Shown piece by piece: positions 8,447-16,826 of a DNA stretch of 64,000 bases. The stretch's first letter is position 1. Each line of letters begins with the position of its first letter. The notes under the pieces are model-generated. The model was not told the DNA's origin. It made no database searches and was given only the letters and a program-made list of their open reading frames with translations. Where the stretch lies: positions 240,541-304,540 of the forward strand of contig CAIPAH010000022.1 in NCBI GenBank assembly GCA_903862955.1. The letters run 5' to 3'. The translations under genes were made by a program, and so were the position numbers. The DNA is from an uncultured Opitutia bacterium. Lineage in GTDB: Bacteria; Verrucomicrobiota; Verrucomicrobiia; Opitutales; Opitutaceae.

Positions 8447-9480
8447 TAGGCATTCGCCGACTTCGCGCCCTCCGCCGCGGCGGGCAACTGGGCGACATAC
8501 TGGTAGGACGGCTCACGCGCCTGGCGCTGGAGGACGGAGATGATGTGGCGCCAGACTTCGACGAGGCCGTCGGGCGCTGGCGGCACGTCGTATTTGATGG
8601 CCTGGTGGAGCTGCTTGAGGTTGTAGCACGGCACCGCGGCGAACATATGGTGCTCCATGTGGTAGTTCATCTGCCAGAAGAGAAATGCCGTCACGGGATT
8701 CAGCAGCACGGTGCGGCAGCAAAGGCGAAAATCCGGGACCTTGTCCTGCAGGCCGATGTGCTGGGTGTTGTTGCAGAGGAAGAACAGCCAGCCGCCATAC
8801 GCGGGCGTGAGCGAGACGAGCACCGGGATGATCCACAGGCCGAAATACAGCGACACCGCGGCGATCAGCACATGGCCGGCAAGGACGACCCGCGCCCAGC
8901 GAATCGGGATGCGGCGCAGCTGCGGCTGGTCCGGCGGGTAGCAGATGAGCTCCCACGTGCCGGTGAACCGGCCGCAGGCGAGCCGCAGCGTGTAGAGGAA
9001 CATCCACTTCATGCCGCGCGGGTTGAAAATGCTCTGCTCGAGAAAATGCTTCACCATCAGCTTCGTCGGCAGCACGACCTCCTGGTCGTCCGGCGGATGC
9101 AGCGTGTAGCGGTGGTGGCGCTGGTGGCTGGCGCTGAAGACGTCGGGATGCAGCCAGCCGAGAAACGAAATGATCCGGAGGAAAATCTCGTTGAAAATCT
9201 TTGTCTTGAACACGGTGCCGTGCCCCAGCTCGTGCATCGCGTTGGTCAGGAAGCTCGCCACCGTCCCGTGCACGAAGACCAGCAGCACCGTCAGATACCA
9301 GGGCTCGTGGTGGCGCCAGGAAAGAAACGCGAGCGTGGCCGTGGTCGCGTAGACGGCGAGGTAGCCAAGCGTGTAGACGAACGCCTTGGCGTCGCTGCGC
9401 TGGTGCAGGCGTTTGAAGACGTCCGACGGGATTGGCGTGCGATACCAGTCGACAACGGGTGGGGTGTGGGGCTCGGCCAT
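8446..9480 (-). CDS. Membrane fatty-acid desaturase family protein
   Basis: A 344-residue membrane di-iron enzyme. The three histidine boxes are present: HELGH (residues 83-87), HQRHH (119-123) and HMEHH in the C-terminal half (near 285), separated by hydrophobic helices. This is the standard desaturase/hydroxylase arrangement. It would desaturate or hydroxylate acyl chains or a related lipid at the inner membrane. Start at ATG 9480 (MAEPHTPPVV). The regiospecificity cannot be read from sequence. Confidence 0.88.
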   Translation of the reverse strand: MAEPHTPPVVDWYRTPIPSDVFKRLHQRSDAKAFVYTLGYLAVYATTATLAFLSWRHHEPWYLTVLLVFVHGTVASFLTNAMHELGHGTVFKTKIFNEIFLRIISFLGWLHPDVFSASHQRHHRYTLHPPDDQEVVLPTKLMVKHFLEQSIFNPRGMKWMFLYTLRLACGRFTGTWELICYPPDQPQLRRIPIRWARVVLAGHVLIAAVSLYFGLWIIPVLVSLTPAYGGWLFFLCNNTQHIGLQDKVPDFRLCCRTVLLNPVTAFLFWQMNYHMEHHMFAAVPCYNLKQLHQAIKYDVPPAPDGLVEVWRHIISVLQRQAREPSYQYVAQLPAAAEGAKSANA

Positions 9481-9581
9481 ACGGTGTCGGGTATTAGGAA
9501 CGCCGCCATGCATGGCAAGCCCGTTGCCAGTGAATAAACCCCGCGGGTGAAGTCAGGGCGGGAAAGGGAACGGACCTCCGT

Positions 9582-10262
9582 TCATGCACCCTCATCCCGG
9601 GCGCGGTGCCGGGCCAGCTCGTCCAGCAGCTCTGGAAACGCCGCACGGACCGGCGATTCCGCGAGGTATTCCGCCGCCTTCGCCTTCGCGCCGCGCGAAC
9701 AGAGTCCGGCATAGACATGAAGCTCAAATTGCGCCCGCAACCGTGCGTGCTCTTCGGTCCGGCCGAGCGCCGCCAGCAGGAAAAGCAGCGCCTCCATCGT
9801 GCAAAACTTCCCCTCCCCCGCCTGCGAGCGCAGCCAGTAGCGGCTCACGCCCGTCATGGGCAGCGCGATCCGGCGGCCCCACGGTTCCACCACGCGCATC
9901 ATCTCGCCCGCCTGGCGCCAAGTGCCATCGAGCAACAGCACCTGCAGGTCCGCCGCCGGAGGATGAGACGCCGGAAGCGGTTCACCCAGCGGATGCAGGA
10001 TCCAGAGCGTTTTCCCGGGCTGGATGATCGTCTCCGGCTCGAGCGGGCGTTCGCGGCGATACAGGTGCAGGCCGGCATTCGGAATCACGCGTTGGATCAG
10101 GTGCCCGGTGCTGCTGGGGCGCCAGTTTTCCATGTGGTGCATGAGCACGTCCACCTTCAGCGCACAGTCCACCGCGTCGAAACCCGCGCAGATGCACCAG
10201 CGGGGCGGCAGGTGGCAGCGTTCGCACCGGAGGCTTTGCTTGAGGACCACGCTTCGCGCCAT
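9582..10262 (-). CDS. DTW-domain tRNA-uridine aminocarboxypropyltransferase
   Basis: A 226-residue DTW-domain (TapT/YfiP-like) protein. It has an N-terminal zinc ribbon of four cysteines (RCERCHLPPRWCIC), the LMHHMENWRPSSTGHLI block, and the DGTW motif in LLLDGTWRQA, with MTGVSRYWLR downstream. Family members transfer the 3-amino-3-carboxypropyl group of SAM to uridine in tRNA. Start at ATG 10262 rather than the longer frame to 10376, because the similarity begins just before the Cys cluster. Divergent from the DUF3892 gene. Confidence 0.85.
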   Translation of the reverse strand: MARSVVLKQSLRCERCHLPPRWCICAGFDAVDCALKVDVLMHHMENWRPSSTGHLIQRVIPNAGLHLYRRERPLEPETIIQPGKTLWILHPLGEPLPASHPPAADLQVLLLDGTWRQAGEMMRVVEPWGRRIALPMTGVSRYWLRSQAGEGKFCTMEALLFLLAALGRTEEHARLRAQFELHVYAGLCSRGAKAKAAEYLAESPVRAAFPELLDELARHRARDEGA

Positions 10263-10399
10263 CGTGGCCTCATCCGGGGAGAGAATGCCGGCCCGGTCAA
10301 CCCGGAGTTCCACGGACGGGAGGTTTAATTCGCTAATGGCGGAATGCCGGCCTAGGTTGCGGGACTCCGCACTCAATTTTGCCCAACGAAAGATTTCCC

Positions 10400-10690
10400 A
10401 TGGCCCGTCCCGTTCACCGCCGCACGATCACTTTTGCCCAGAAAGCCTACAGCTACGACCCGCATGAACGCATCGAGTCGATCGGCGGGCTCAATTCCGA
10501 CAAGAGCCGCTGGAAGCTGTCCCAAGAGGCCGCCATCCTCGCCATCGAGGCGGGGACGGACGAATTTTTCGTGACCACCAAGGACCGCAATGTCCGCGTC
10601 GTGGTCGTAGCCCACGCCGGGCAGAAATACCTCAGAGTCGAATTCGAGGGCAAGGGGCCGGACAGCCTGCTCGCCCTGCCTTCCAGCTAA
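10400..10690 (+). CDS. DUF3892 domain-containing protein
   Basis: A 96-residue protein with the DUF3892 pattern: RIESIGGLNSDKSRWKLSQE, AILAIEAGTDEFFV, then KYLRVEFEGKGPDSLLALP. It is a small soluble protein of unknown role, common as a stand-alone gene. Start at ATG 10400; an in-frame codon seven residues earlier is also possible. Confidence 0.8.
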   Translation: MARPVHRRTITFAQKAYSYDPHERIESIGGLNSDKSRWKLSQEAAILAIEAGTDEFFVTTKDRNVRVVVVAHAGQKYLRVEFEGKGPDSLLALPSS

Positions 10691-10702
10691 ACCGGCGCGA
10701 AG

Positions 10703-11230
10703 TTATTGCCAGTAGCCGCGGACGAATACATTCGCGCCGCTCCGGGTTTCCCAGTGCGAAGCGATGTAGGTCGTGCTGGCCGGCGGCGGGATTTCCCAAT
10801 GGCCCGCGGTCCACGTGTAGCCGGAACCGTTGTAGTTCCAGTAGCCGGGGATCCAAAGGGCATTGGGCGCCGGGGACGGCGTGACGACGTCGGCAAGCGG
10901 CGCGGGTGCGGCCGGCGGCGCCGACTGGACGATTGCGGTCGTGCGGTAATAGCCGGTGTGCTGCGGCTGCGGATAACCGTAGAGTGTGCCGTCCTCGTGA
11001 TCCTTGGCGTTGCCCATCGTGCCGCCGAGCATACCGCCGGCGAGGGCGCCGATCAGCGCGCCTTGGCCGCTGCTGGAGCCATGGCTGTTGTTGCCGATGA
11101 TGGCACCGGCGAGCGCGCCGAGGGCGGCGCCCCCGACGGCGCCCTGCTGGGTGTTCGGGCCCGTGCCCACGCATCCGCTCAGGAGCGCCGACAGGGCCAG
11201 GGAGGAAACGACGAGAGTTTTCCGATACAT
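10703..11230 (-). CDS. Glycine-zipper lipoprotein with WXXGXW repeats (paralogue)
   Basis: 175 residues. The lipobox LLSGC is followed by the same VGTGPNTQQGAVGG-GAALGALAGAIIGNN stretch as the lipoprotein at 3857-4369. A Ser/Gly segment and a second glycine zipper (ALAGGMLGGTMGN) follow. The C-terminal part has WIPGYW, WTAGHW and VRGYW. The identity of the first 45 residues contrasts with the divergent C-terminus. It lies 55 bp downstream of another secreted protein (11286-11858) and may be co-transcribed with it. Confidence 0.85.
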   Translation of the reverse strand: MYRKTLVVSSLALSALLSGCVGTGPNTQQGAVGGAALGALAGAIIGNNSHGSSSGQGALIGALAGGMLGGTMGNAKDHEDGTLYGYPQPQHTGYYRTTAIVQSAPPAAPAPLADVVTPSPAPNALWIPGYWNYNGSGYTWTAGHWEIPPPASTTYIASHWETRSGANVFVRGYWQ

Positions 11231-11285
11231 GGTTGGAAGAATTGGCTTAACTTATTCGACGCTGGCGGACGCGGCGCGGTTACCG

Positions 11286-11858
11286 TCAGTGATGGCCGCC
11301 GTGAAAACCGCCACCACCGTGATAGCCGCCGTGGTAGCCGAAACCCCAGCCGATGCTGACGGACACGGGGCTATACCACGGATAGCTGTAGTAGGCGGGA
11401 TAGTAGAACGGGTCGTAGTAGTAGATAGGCGCCGGCGTGGCGTAGACGACCTGGGGCGCGGGCGAAGGAGCCGCGATGACGGTTTGGGTCGTGGTGCCCA
11501 TGACGGCGCCGCTGGGGACCGCGCTGGGAGCGGGAACCTCGTTCGCCGCCGTGCTGCCGGCTGCCGGCAACAGCAGGTAGGCAACCGTGTTCGTCTGGCC
11601 GTTGGCCGAACGATAAACCACGGTCATCTGCGAGGCAGTTTGGATAATCTTGTCGATCGAAAGGCCCTGCGCGGCCGCCACGTTCGTCAACTCGGTGGTC
11701 GAGGGCAGACGTGGGGCGTAGACGATCTGGTTGGCCTGCGGTGTGGAAACCACGTCAACCGCCGGCGCGGGAGAGGAAGGGGCGGCCACCTGGGCTTGGG
11801 CCCCCAAGGCGAGCAAGCCCGCCGGGATGACGAGAAGGGAAAAGAGTTTGGTTTTCAT
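11286..11858 (-). CDS. Secreted protein with Tyr/Pro- and Gly/His-rich C-terminus
   Basis: A 190-residue protein I do not recognise. It starts with a clear signal peptide (MKTKLFSLLVIPAGLLALGA followed by QAQ). A globular stretch follows (residues ~45-100, PSTTELTNVAAAQGLSIDKI). Then there is a Pro/Ala/Val spacer and a low-complexity end rich in Tyr, Gly and His (YYYDPFYYPAYYSYPWYSP, then GYHGGYHGGGGFHGGHH). The His/Gly tail could bind metal, which is inference. First gene of a probable two-gene unit with the glycine-zipper lipoprotein. Confidence 0.6.
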   Translation of the reverse strand: MKTKLFSLLVIPAGLLALGAQAQVAAPSSPAPAVDVVSTPQANQIVYAPRLPSTTELTNVAAAQGLSIDKIIQTASQMTVVYRSANGQTNTVAYLLLPAAGSTAANEVPAPSAVPSGAVMGTTTQTVIAAPSPAPQVVYATPAPIYYYDPFYYPAYYSYPWYSPVSVSIGWGFGYHGGYHGGGGFHGGHH

Positions 11859-12041
11859 GGCTTGAGATAAGTTTGGCTACCGATGATTGGGACCGCAAAA
11901 AAAATGGAAAAGTGCCGTCTTTTTTGCGGGCCGGCGATTGCCGGGCGTGGCCCGACTCCGCCGACCTTTGGCCCACATTCTAGCCTTACCCTGCCATTTC
12001 GCAAGTGGCCATCCCCGCCGGGCTTCGGCAGAAGAAGCCCT

Positions 12042-12206
12042 TCAAGCCGTCGTAAGATGCCACTGCCCGCAGAGGGGGCAGAGGTAGGCTTTGCGCTGCC
12101 GTTCGATCCCCAGGAGGCGGGCGGCGTCCAAGGCGTCGCCTTGGCTGCGATACCGCCGTTTCCGACTGCAGCGGTGCTTTCTCTCGTGCGCCGTGGGCTT
12201 CTTCAT
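12042..12206 (-). CDS. Small zinc-ribbon-like protein (CPLCGQWHLT)
   Basis: A 54-residue basic protein: MKKPTAHERKHRCSRKRRYR, then a short helix (GDALDAARLLG), then YLCPLCGQWHLTTA at the C-terminus. The arrangement Cys near the N-terminus, Arg-rich helix, CPxCGxWHLT at the end recurs in small uncharacterised proteins and suggests a knuckle that binds zinc or nucleic acid. The start at ATG 12206 removes a non-similar extension. Confidence 0.6.
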   Translation of the reverse strand: MKKPTAHERKHRCSRKRRYRSQGDALDAARLLGIERQRKAYLCPLCGQWHLTTA

Positions 12207-12400
12207 GGTTTCTGCGTCTCTTCGCAAACTAGCCCCCACCCGCTCCTCGGCAAGCGCCAGCAAACGCAAGGTGCTGCCCCTGCGTTTCTACCCGGTCGAA
12301 GGGGCGAAGACCTCAAACCGGGTGTGCGCCGCAAACCGGAAGCCAAATCCGGTGTCTGTGATCCCCGCCCCAGTTAACGAAAACCCGAAAAACTCCTCCC

Positions 12401-12559
12401 ATGGCTCAACTCCTCCTCGCGATCTTCCTCATCGTCTTCGGCCTCAACATCGTGATCGGCCTCAACATTCCCATGTGGGTCATCGGCGTCCTCGCCCTCG
12501 TCACGGGCATCCTGATCCTCATGGAGCGCTTCCGCGTCCGCGTGGACCGCAAGCAGTGA
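12401..12559 (+). CDS. Small membrane protein, 52 residues
   Basis: ATG at 12401 to TGA at 12559. The protein starts MAQLLLAIFLIVFGLNIVIG, continues with a short turn (LNIPMW) and a second hydrophobic stretch (VIGVLALVTGILILM), and ends in a basic tail (ERFRVRVDRKQ). Two membrane helices with a positive C-terminus. A CTCCTCCC stretch precedes the ATG rather than a purine-rich Shine-Dalgarno. Function unknown; the clean hydrophobic pattern in codon-biased high-GC sequence supports a real gene. Confidence 0.6.
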   Translation: MAQLLLAIFLIVFGLNIVIGLNIPMWVIGVLALVTGILILMERFRVRVDRKQ

Positions 12560-12563
12560 CCCG

Positions 12564-13301
12564 CTAGTCCGCCAGCGGCGTCGGGCGAACGAGTCGAAGG
12601 TGCACCAGCGCGACGCCCGCGCCGAGGATCGCACCCGCCAGGACGTCCAGCGCCACGTGTTGCCGCGTGGCAATCGTGGAATAGAGAATCCCGAGGCACC
12701 ACAGCACGTTGCCCACGCGAACTGCGCGGCCGGCGTGCATCTCGCGCAGGATGCGCTCGAACCAGAAGGCGGTGAACACCGCGAACGCGACATGCAGGGA
12801 GGGACACGCGTTTCCGGACGCGTCCACCTTTTGCAGCATGAAGAAAAACCCGTGATGCGGCCAGTCGAGCGAGACCACCGGCACCGCGGTCGGCCATACC
12901 AGGAAGATGCCAAGCCCGATCACACTCAGCACCGCCGCGGCCGCCAGGTAGGACCACAGCAGGCGGGCCTCCGTCAACAGCGCGGGCGCGAACGAAACGT
13001 AGAACCATAGCGAAATATACAGCACCAGCGCGTCCGGCTGGAAGCCGATCCACCGGTCCAGCGCCGTCAGCGGCATGATCGTGATGGGAAAATACGGGTG
13101 ATGCAGCAGCCAGAAATAAACCACGAAGAACGCCGTCATTCCGAGCGTCGTGCCGATGAACTTCGCCGCCCAGAACGTTCTCATGCGCGGCCGGATCTGG
13201 CGCAGCCAGCTGGCGTGGGTGGAAGGCAGTTCCCGCGAATCCATGAAGCGGCCCGCAGTAGGCGACGCCTGACCGCCGACGGCAAGCGCGCAGGCAGTCA
13301 T
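12564..13301 (-). CDS. PAP2-superfamily membrane phosphatase
   Basis: 245 residues with about six membrane helices and the type-2 phosphatidic acid phosphatase motifs CPSLHVAFAVFTAFW (the SLHV proton-donor region) and TRQHVALDVLAG (catalytic His/Asp). The N-terminal KX6RP motif is not obvious, which is common in the inositol-phosphoceramide-synthase-like subgroup. It would act on a lipid phosphate or transfer a phospho-head group. Start at ATG 13301, 17 nt after the stop of the PLP decarboxylase, implies an operon; ATG 13244 is an alternative. Confidence 0.82.
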   Translation of the reverse strand: MTACALAVGGQASPTAGRFMDSRELPSTHASWLRQIRPRMRTFWAAKFIGTTLGMTAFFVVYFWLLHHPYFPITIMPLTALDRWIGFQPDALVLYISLWFYVSFAPALLTEARLLWSYLAAAAVLSVIGLGIFLVWPTAVPVVSLDWPHHGFFFMLQKVDASGNACPSLHVAFAVFTAFWFERILREMHAGRAVRVGNVLWCLGILYSTIATRQHVALDVLAGAILGAGVALVHLRLVRPTPLAD

Positions 13302-13318
13302 GGCAGCCCCGTTCGCCT

Positions 13319-14668
13319 TCAACTCGCGCGGGCGGCGCGGAGGATCGCCTCCACGCTCCGATCCACGTCCGCCTCGGTCGTGGCCCAGGACGACACGCTG
13401 ATGCGCATGGCCGTCCGACCCTGCCAGACCGTCACGCCACACCAGCACGTTCCATCCGCCTGCACGGCGGCAATCACGCGGTTGGTCTTCTCCGCGTCCC
13501 CAAAGGCGACGAGCACCTGGTTGAGCACCACGTCATTCAAAACCTCACAGCCCGCCGCCGATAGCTTTTTGGCGAAGCGCTGCGCGTGCGCGCAGTTGCC
13601 CTCGACCAGCGCCGCGATGCCCTCGCGTCCCAGCGAACGCAGCGCCGCCCAGACCTCGACGCCGCGGGCGCGGCGCGACAGCTCCGGCGTGAAATCCGCC
13701 GGGTTGCGGAACTCGCTCTGCGTCGGAAGATATTCCGCCGTGATGGCCATCGCCGCCGGCAGCGCCAGCGGGTCGCGCACGAAGGCGAGCCCGCAGTCGT
13801 AGGGCACATTCAGCCACTTGTGCGCGTCGGTGGCCCATGAGTCCGCGAGCGCGATGCCGTCCGCCAGGTGACGCCGCGACGGCGCCGCGGCCGCCCACAG
13901 CCCGAACGCCCCGTCGACATGCACCCACGCGCCGGCCGCATGGGCCCGTCGGCAAACCTCGGCAATCGGGTCAAACGCCCCGGTATTCACGTTGCCGGCC
14001 TGGACGCAGACAATCGTCGGCCCGGAGATCGCGGGAAATTGGTCGGCCCGCATGCGGCCCTGGCCGTCCACGGGGACTTTGACGACACGGCTTCGCCCCA
14101 GCCCGAGGATGCCGAGCGATTTCGTCACCGACGGGTGCACTTCCGCTCCAACGATGACCGTGATGGCCGGCGCGCCGAAAAGGCCGTCGGCTTCCACGTT
14201 CCAGCCCGCCTGCTTCAGCACGGAGTGACGCGCCGCGGCCAGCGCGCAGAGATTCGCCACCGTGGCGCCGGTCACAAAGGCCCCGCTGGATTCCGGCGGG
14301 AGGCGTAACAGGTCGAGCAACCAGCGCAGCGAAACCTGCTCGAGGTAGGCCGCGCTCGGCGTGGCGCGAAAGTAGGCCGTGTTCTGGTCCCACGCGCCGG
14401 CCAGCCAGTTCGCCGCGAGCGTCACCGGCAGCGAGCCGCCGATGACGAAACCAAAGAAACGGCGCCCCGCCATCGCAGTCGTCGCCGGCGAACCAACTTC
14501 ATCCAGCAGCCGGAGCGTATCGGCGGGGTTGCCCGGCTTCTGGGGCAGCGGCTCGTCGAGCGCGCGGAGTCCCGCCACGGCGGCGGCCGAGGGAGCGACG
14601 CCGCGCGTCTCCAAACCTTCCAGATAACGAATCGCCCTCGTCGCGCCGTCGGTCAGAATTTCTTTCAT
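13319..14668 (-). CDS. PLP-dependent group II decarboxylase family protein
   Basis: A 449-residue fold-type I PLP enzyme related to aromatic-amino-acid/glutamate decarboxylases. The cofactor lysine is in the motif DSWATDAHKWLNVPYDCG. The substrate/PLP-contacting HVDGAFGLW and the FVTGATVANL segment upstream are typical. Substrate not predictable; many such bacterial proteins are annotated only as aspartate aminotransferase family. Start at ATG 14668 (MKEILTDGATR). Likely co-transcribed with the PAP2 gene downstream. Confidence 0.88.
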   Translation of the reverse strand: MKEILTDGATRAIRYLEGLETRGVAPSAAAVAGLRALDEPLPQKPGNPADTLRLLDEVGSPATTAMAGRRFFGFVIGGSLPVTLAANWLAGAWDQNTAYFRATPSAAYLEQVSLRWLLDLLRLPPESSGAFVTGATVANLCALAAARHSVLKQAGWNVEADGLFGAPAITVIVGAEVHPSVTKSLGILGLGRSRVVKVPVDGQGRMRADQFPAISGPTIVCVQAGNVNTGAFDPIAEVCRRAHAAGAWVHVDGAFGLWAAAAPSRRHLADGIALADSWATDAHKWLNVPYDCGLAFVRDPLALPAAMAITAEYLPTQSEFRNPADFTPELSRRARGVEVWAALRSLGREGIAALVEGNCAHAQRFAKKLSAAGCEVLNDVVLNQVLVAFGDAEKTNRVIAAVQADGTCWCGVTVWQGRTAMRISVSSWATTEADVDRSVEAILRAARAS

Positions 14669-14764
14669 GCCAGCAAATATCTGGGGCCGTTCGAGGAGCG
14701 TCAATCCGCGGCCTGCCGAAACCCCGCCGCTCGACACCGGTCGACGCCGCAACGGATCAGGCGC

Positions 14765-15523
14765 TCATTTCCCGCCGAGGTAGCGGGTGAGTTCCTCGTC
14801 GAACCCATGCGCCTCGATGCGGCGCGCGAGCGGGTAATAGAAATCGGGATGCTTGAAGCCCTTTTGGAGCGGCACGATCTCCTTGCGGGCGGCGGCGACG
14901 TTTTGGGAGCGCCGGCGGACGAGATCGGCGTTGAGGTCGAGGTAGATCGCGGTGTTCCACGGTGCGGGATGGCGGACGTCGCGGTTGCTCTTCAGCGCGG
15001 TGTAGATGAGCGCCGCGATCGTGCTCAGGATGCCGAGGTGATAGAGCACGAAGCCGTCGAACGGCATGGAGCCGGAATTGTCCCGGCCGAACAGCAGCGC
15101 CAGCAAGAGCGTGCCACCCCAAGCGTAGGCCAGCGATGCGACATACCGCGACGGCGAGAACCACGGCACATGCTGGAGCTTCGAGTTGGGCACGCAGCGA
15201 TCGAACATGGCGGCCACAGCGTTGTGCGGGTATTCCTTGGACCCGATCGTGATCGGCGCGTTGGAGCGCTTGGTGCGCCGGAGGATTTCGTGCGTCCGGA
15301 AAAACGTCGCCGGCCCCTCGAGGAATTTCCGGCGGTCCTCCTTCTTGAGGTCGAAGAAAGTGACGGTGCCACCCGCCAGGATCTCGCTCACGAGCGGATT
15401 CGCCGCGGCTTCCTGCGAGAAATGCGAGGTCTTGTGCGCCGCGATTTCCGCAATTTGTTCGGCCGTGAACGGCGGGGCATGGTGGTTGTCCGCCGACCGG
15501 CAAAGCGTGTAGAGGGTGTCCAT
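14765..15523 (-). CDS. Uncharacterised membrane protein
   Basis: 252 residues, not recognised. A soluble N-terminal half contains TAEQIAEIAAHKTSH and a positively charged KKEDRRKFLEGPATFF region. Two hydrophobic segments follow, near residues 140-155 (YVASLAYAWGGTLLLALLFG) and 165-185 (GFVLYHLGILSTIAALIYTA), separated by a short loop. The C-terminal soluble tail contains NTAIYLDLNADLVRRRS. Start at ATG 15523. Same strand as the decarboxylase, with an ~100-bp gap and no evident linkage. Confidence 0.55.
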   Translation of the reverse strand: MDTLYTLCRSADNHHAPPFTAEQIAEIAAHKTSHFSQEAAANPLVSEILAGGTVTFFDLKKEDRRKFLEGPATFFRTHEILRRTKRSNAPITIGSKEYPHNAVAAMFDRCVPNSKLQHVPWFSPSRYVASLAYAWGGTLLLALLFGRDNSGSMPFDGFVLYHLGILSTIAALIYTALKSNRDVRHPAPWNTAIYLDLNADLVRRRSQNVAAARKEIVPLQKGFKHPDFYYPLARRIEAHGFDEELTRYLGGK

Positions 15524-15675
15524 GCGAGGGGTGCGAAACTCGGCTCCGCAGAATCGGGCGTGGAACGAAAACGGTGGGCCGGGTCCGCCCACCCTTGGCG
15601 GTGGTCCGCGCCAGCGCAAGGCGCTTCCGGCCGGCATTTGCAAACTCGCTCGAGAGGCGCATAAATTGCGGTCCC

Positions 15676-16101
15676 ATGAAACGCTCCGCCTCCGCCGTCT
15701 GGAACGGCCCCCTCAAAACCGGCACCGGCAGCCTCACGACGCCCGGTGGTGCCTTGAAGTCCACGCCCTACTCGTTCAACTCGCGCTTCGCCTCCGGCCC
15801 CGGCACGAATCCCGAGGAAATGATCGCCGCCGCCCACTCCGGCTGCTTCGCGATGGCCCTGTCCGCCACCTTGGGCGAGGCCGGCATCACCCCGGAAAAA
15901 ATCGAGGTCACCGCCGAGGTCACCCTCGACAACGTCCCACCCGCCGGGTGGACCGTCACCGCCTCGCACCTGATTCTCACAGCCAAGATTCCCGGCATCG
16001 ACGACGCCAAGTTCCAGGAACTCGCCGCGAAGGCCAAGGCCGGCTGCCCCATCTCGCGCCTCCTCAAAGCCGACATCACGCTCACGGCCAAGCTGGCCTG
16101 A
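15676..16101 (+). CDS. OsmC-family peroxiredoxin
   Basis: A 141-residue OsmC/Ohr-type protein. The two redox cysteines occur in the expected places: AHSGCFAMALS (peroxidatic) and AKAGCPISRLL (resolving), with the Glu/Arg network residues of the family. It starts with MKRSASAVWNGPLKTGTG, a standard OsmC N-terminus, which fixes the start. It reduces organic hydroperoxides in the cytoplasm. Monocistronic, followed by a palindrome. Confidence 0.93.
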   Translation: MKRSASAVWNGPLKTGTGSLTTPGGALKSTPYSFNSRFASGPGTNPEEMIAAAHSGCFAMALSATLGEAGITPEKIEVTAEVTLDNVPPAGWTVTASHLILTAKIPGIDDAKFQELAAKAKAGCPISRLLKADITLTAKLA

Positions 16102-16125
16102 TTCGAAGATCGGCGAATGCTTTTT

Positions 16126-16186
16126 GTAGGTCGGGGTTTATCCCCGATAACTTTCCCGGGCATATCGGGCGTAAAGCCCGACCTAC
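16126..16186. repeat. Long imperfect palindrome (GTAGGTCGGG...ATCGGGC family)
   Basis: The left arm GTAGGTCGGGGTTTATCCCC plus GATA (16126-16149) matches the reverse complement of 16163-16186 at about 21 of 24 positions. The arms flank a 13-nt loop. It sits between osmC and ychJ, both on the plus strand, and could terminate the former. Confidence 0.75.
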
Positions 16187-16264
16187 GACAAGCCGGTGGG
16201 AACCCACGGCCGAGGCTCACCTTTCCCCTCGCGCTGCGGCTCGGCCGGGGCCTAGCTCGGGGGC

Positions 16265-16786
16265 ATGTCATCTGAGCCGACCCCGGACAATAAACCCAAG
16301 CGCGGACAGCCCTGCCCCTGCGGCAGCGGGCAGTTGTTCGAGGTGTGCTGTGAGCCGATCCTCACCGGCGCGCGCCCGGCCGCGAACGCGGAACAGCTGA
16401 TGCGCGCACGCTTCACCGCGCACGTCGCTCACGATTTCAAGTTCCTGCACGAGTCGTATCGCCCCACCGCCGGCACACCCTTCGTGCGCGAGGAAGGCGA
16501 GCCCACGATGTGGTGGACGAAGTTGGTCGTCCACGCGCACGAACTGACGGACAATCCTGACAAGGCCTTCGTCGATTTTTCGGCGTATGGCATCGAGGAC
16601 GGCACCGAAAAGGTGCTGCACGAGAAGGCTGAGTTTCTCCGCACCAACGGCACTTGGCTCTACACGCGCGAGGCCCGCCTCGGCCCCGCCCCGTATCGTT
16701 CGACCACCCCCAAGGTCGGCCGCAACGACCCCTGCCCGTGCGGCAGCGGCAAGAAATTCAAGCACTGCTGCCTGCTGAAGGCGTAA
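16265..16786 (+). CDS. YchJ-family SEC-C metal-binding protein
   Basis: 173 residues with two SEC-C zinc motifs, one at each end: [15 protein letters not shown] near residue 16 and [18 protein letters not shown] at the C-terminus. The YchJ domain (NTF2-like, with [19 protein letters not shown] and WLYTREA) lies between. The double motif is the usual YchJ architecture. The role of the family is unclear; the C-terminal motif is the same type that binds SecB/ribosomes in SecA. Confidence 0.9.
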   Translation: MSSEPTPDNKPKRGQPCPCGSGQLFEVCCEPILTGARPAANAEQLMRARFTAHVAHDFKFLHESYRPTAGTPFVREEGEPTMWWTKLVVHAHELTDNPDKAFVDFSAYGIEDGTEKVLHEKAEFLRTNGTWLYTREARLGPAPYRSTTPKVGRNDPCPCGSGKKFKHCCLLKA

Positions 16787-16826
16787 ACTCGAAGCGGCAG
16801 AGGCAGGGCAGGCTCTCCACGCTGCC

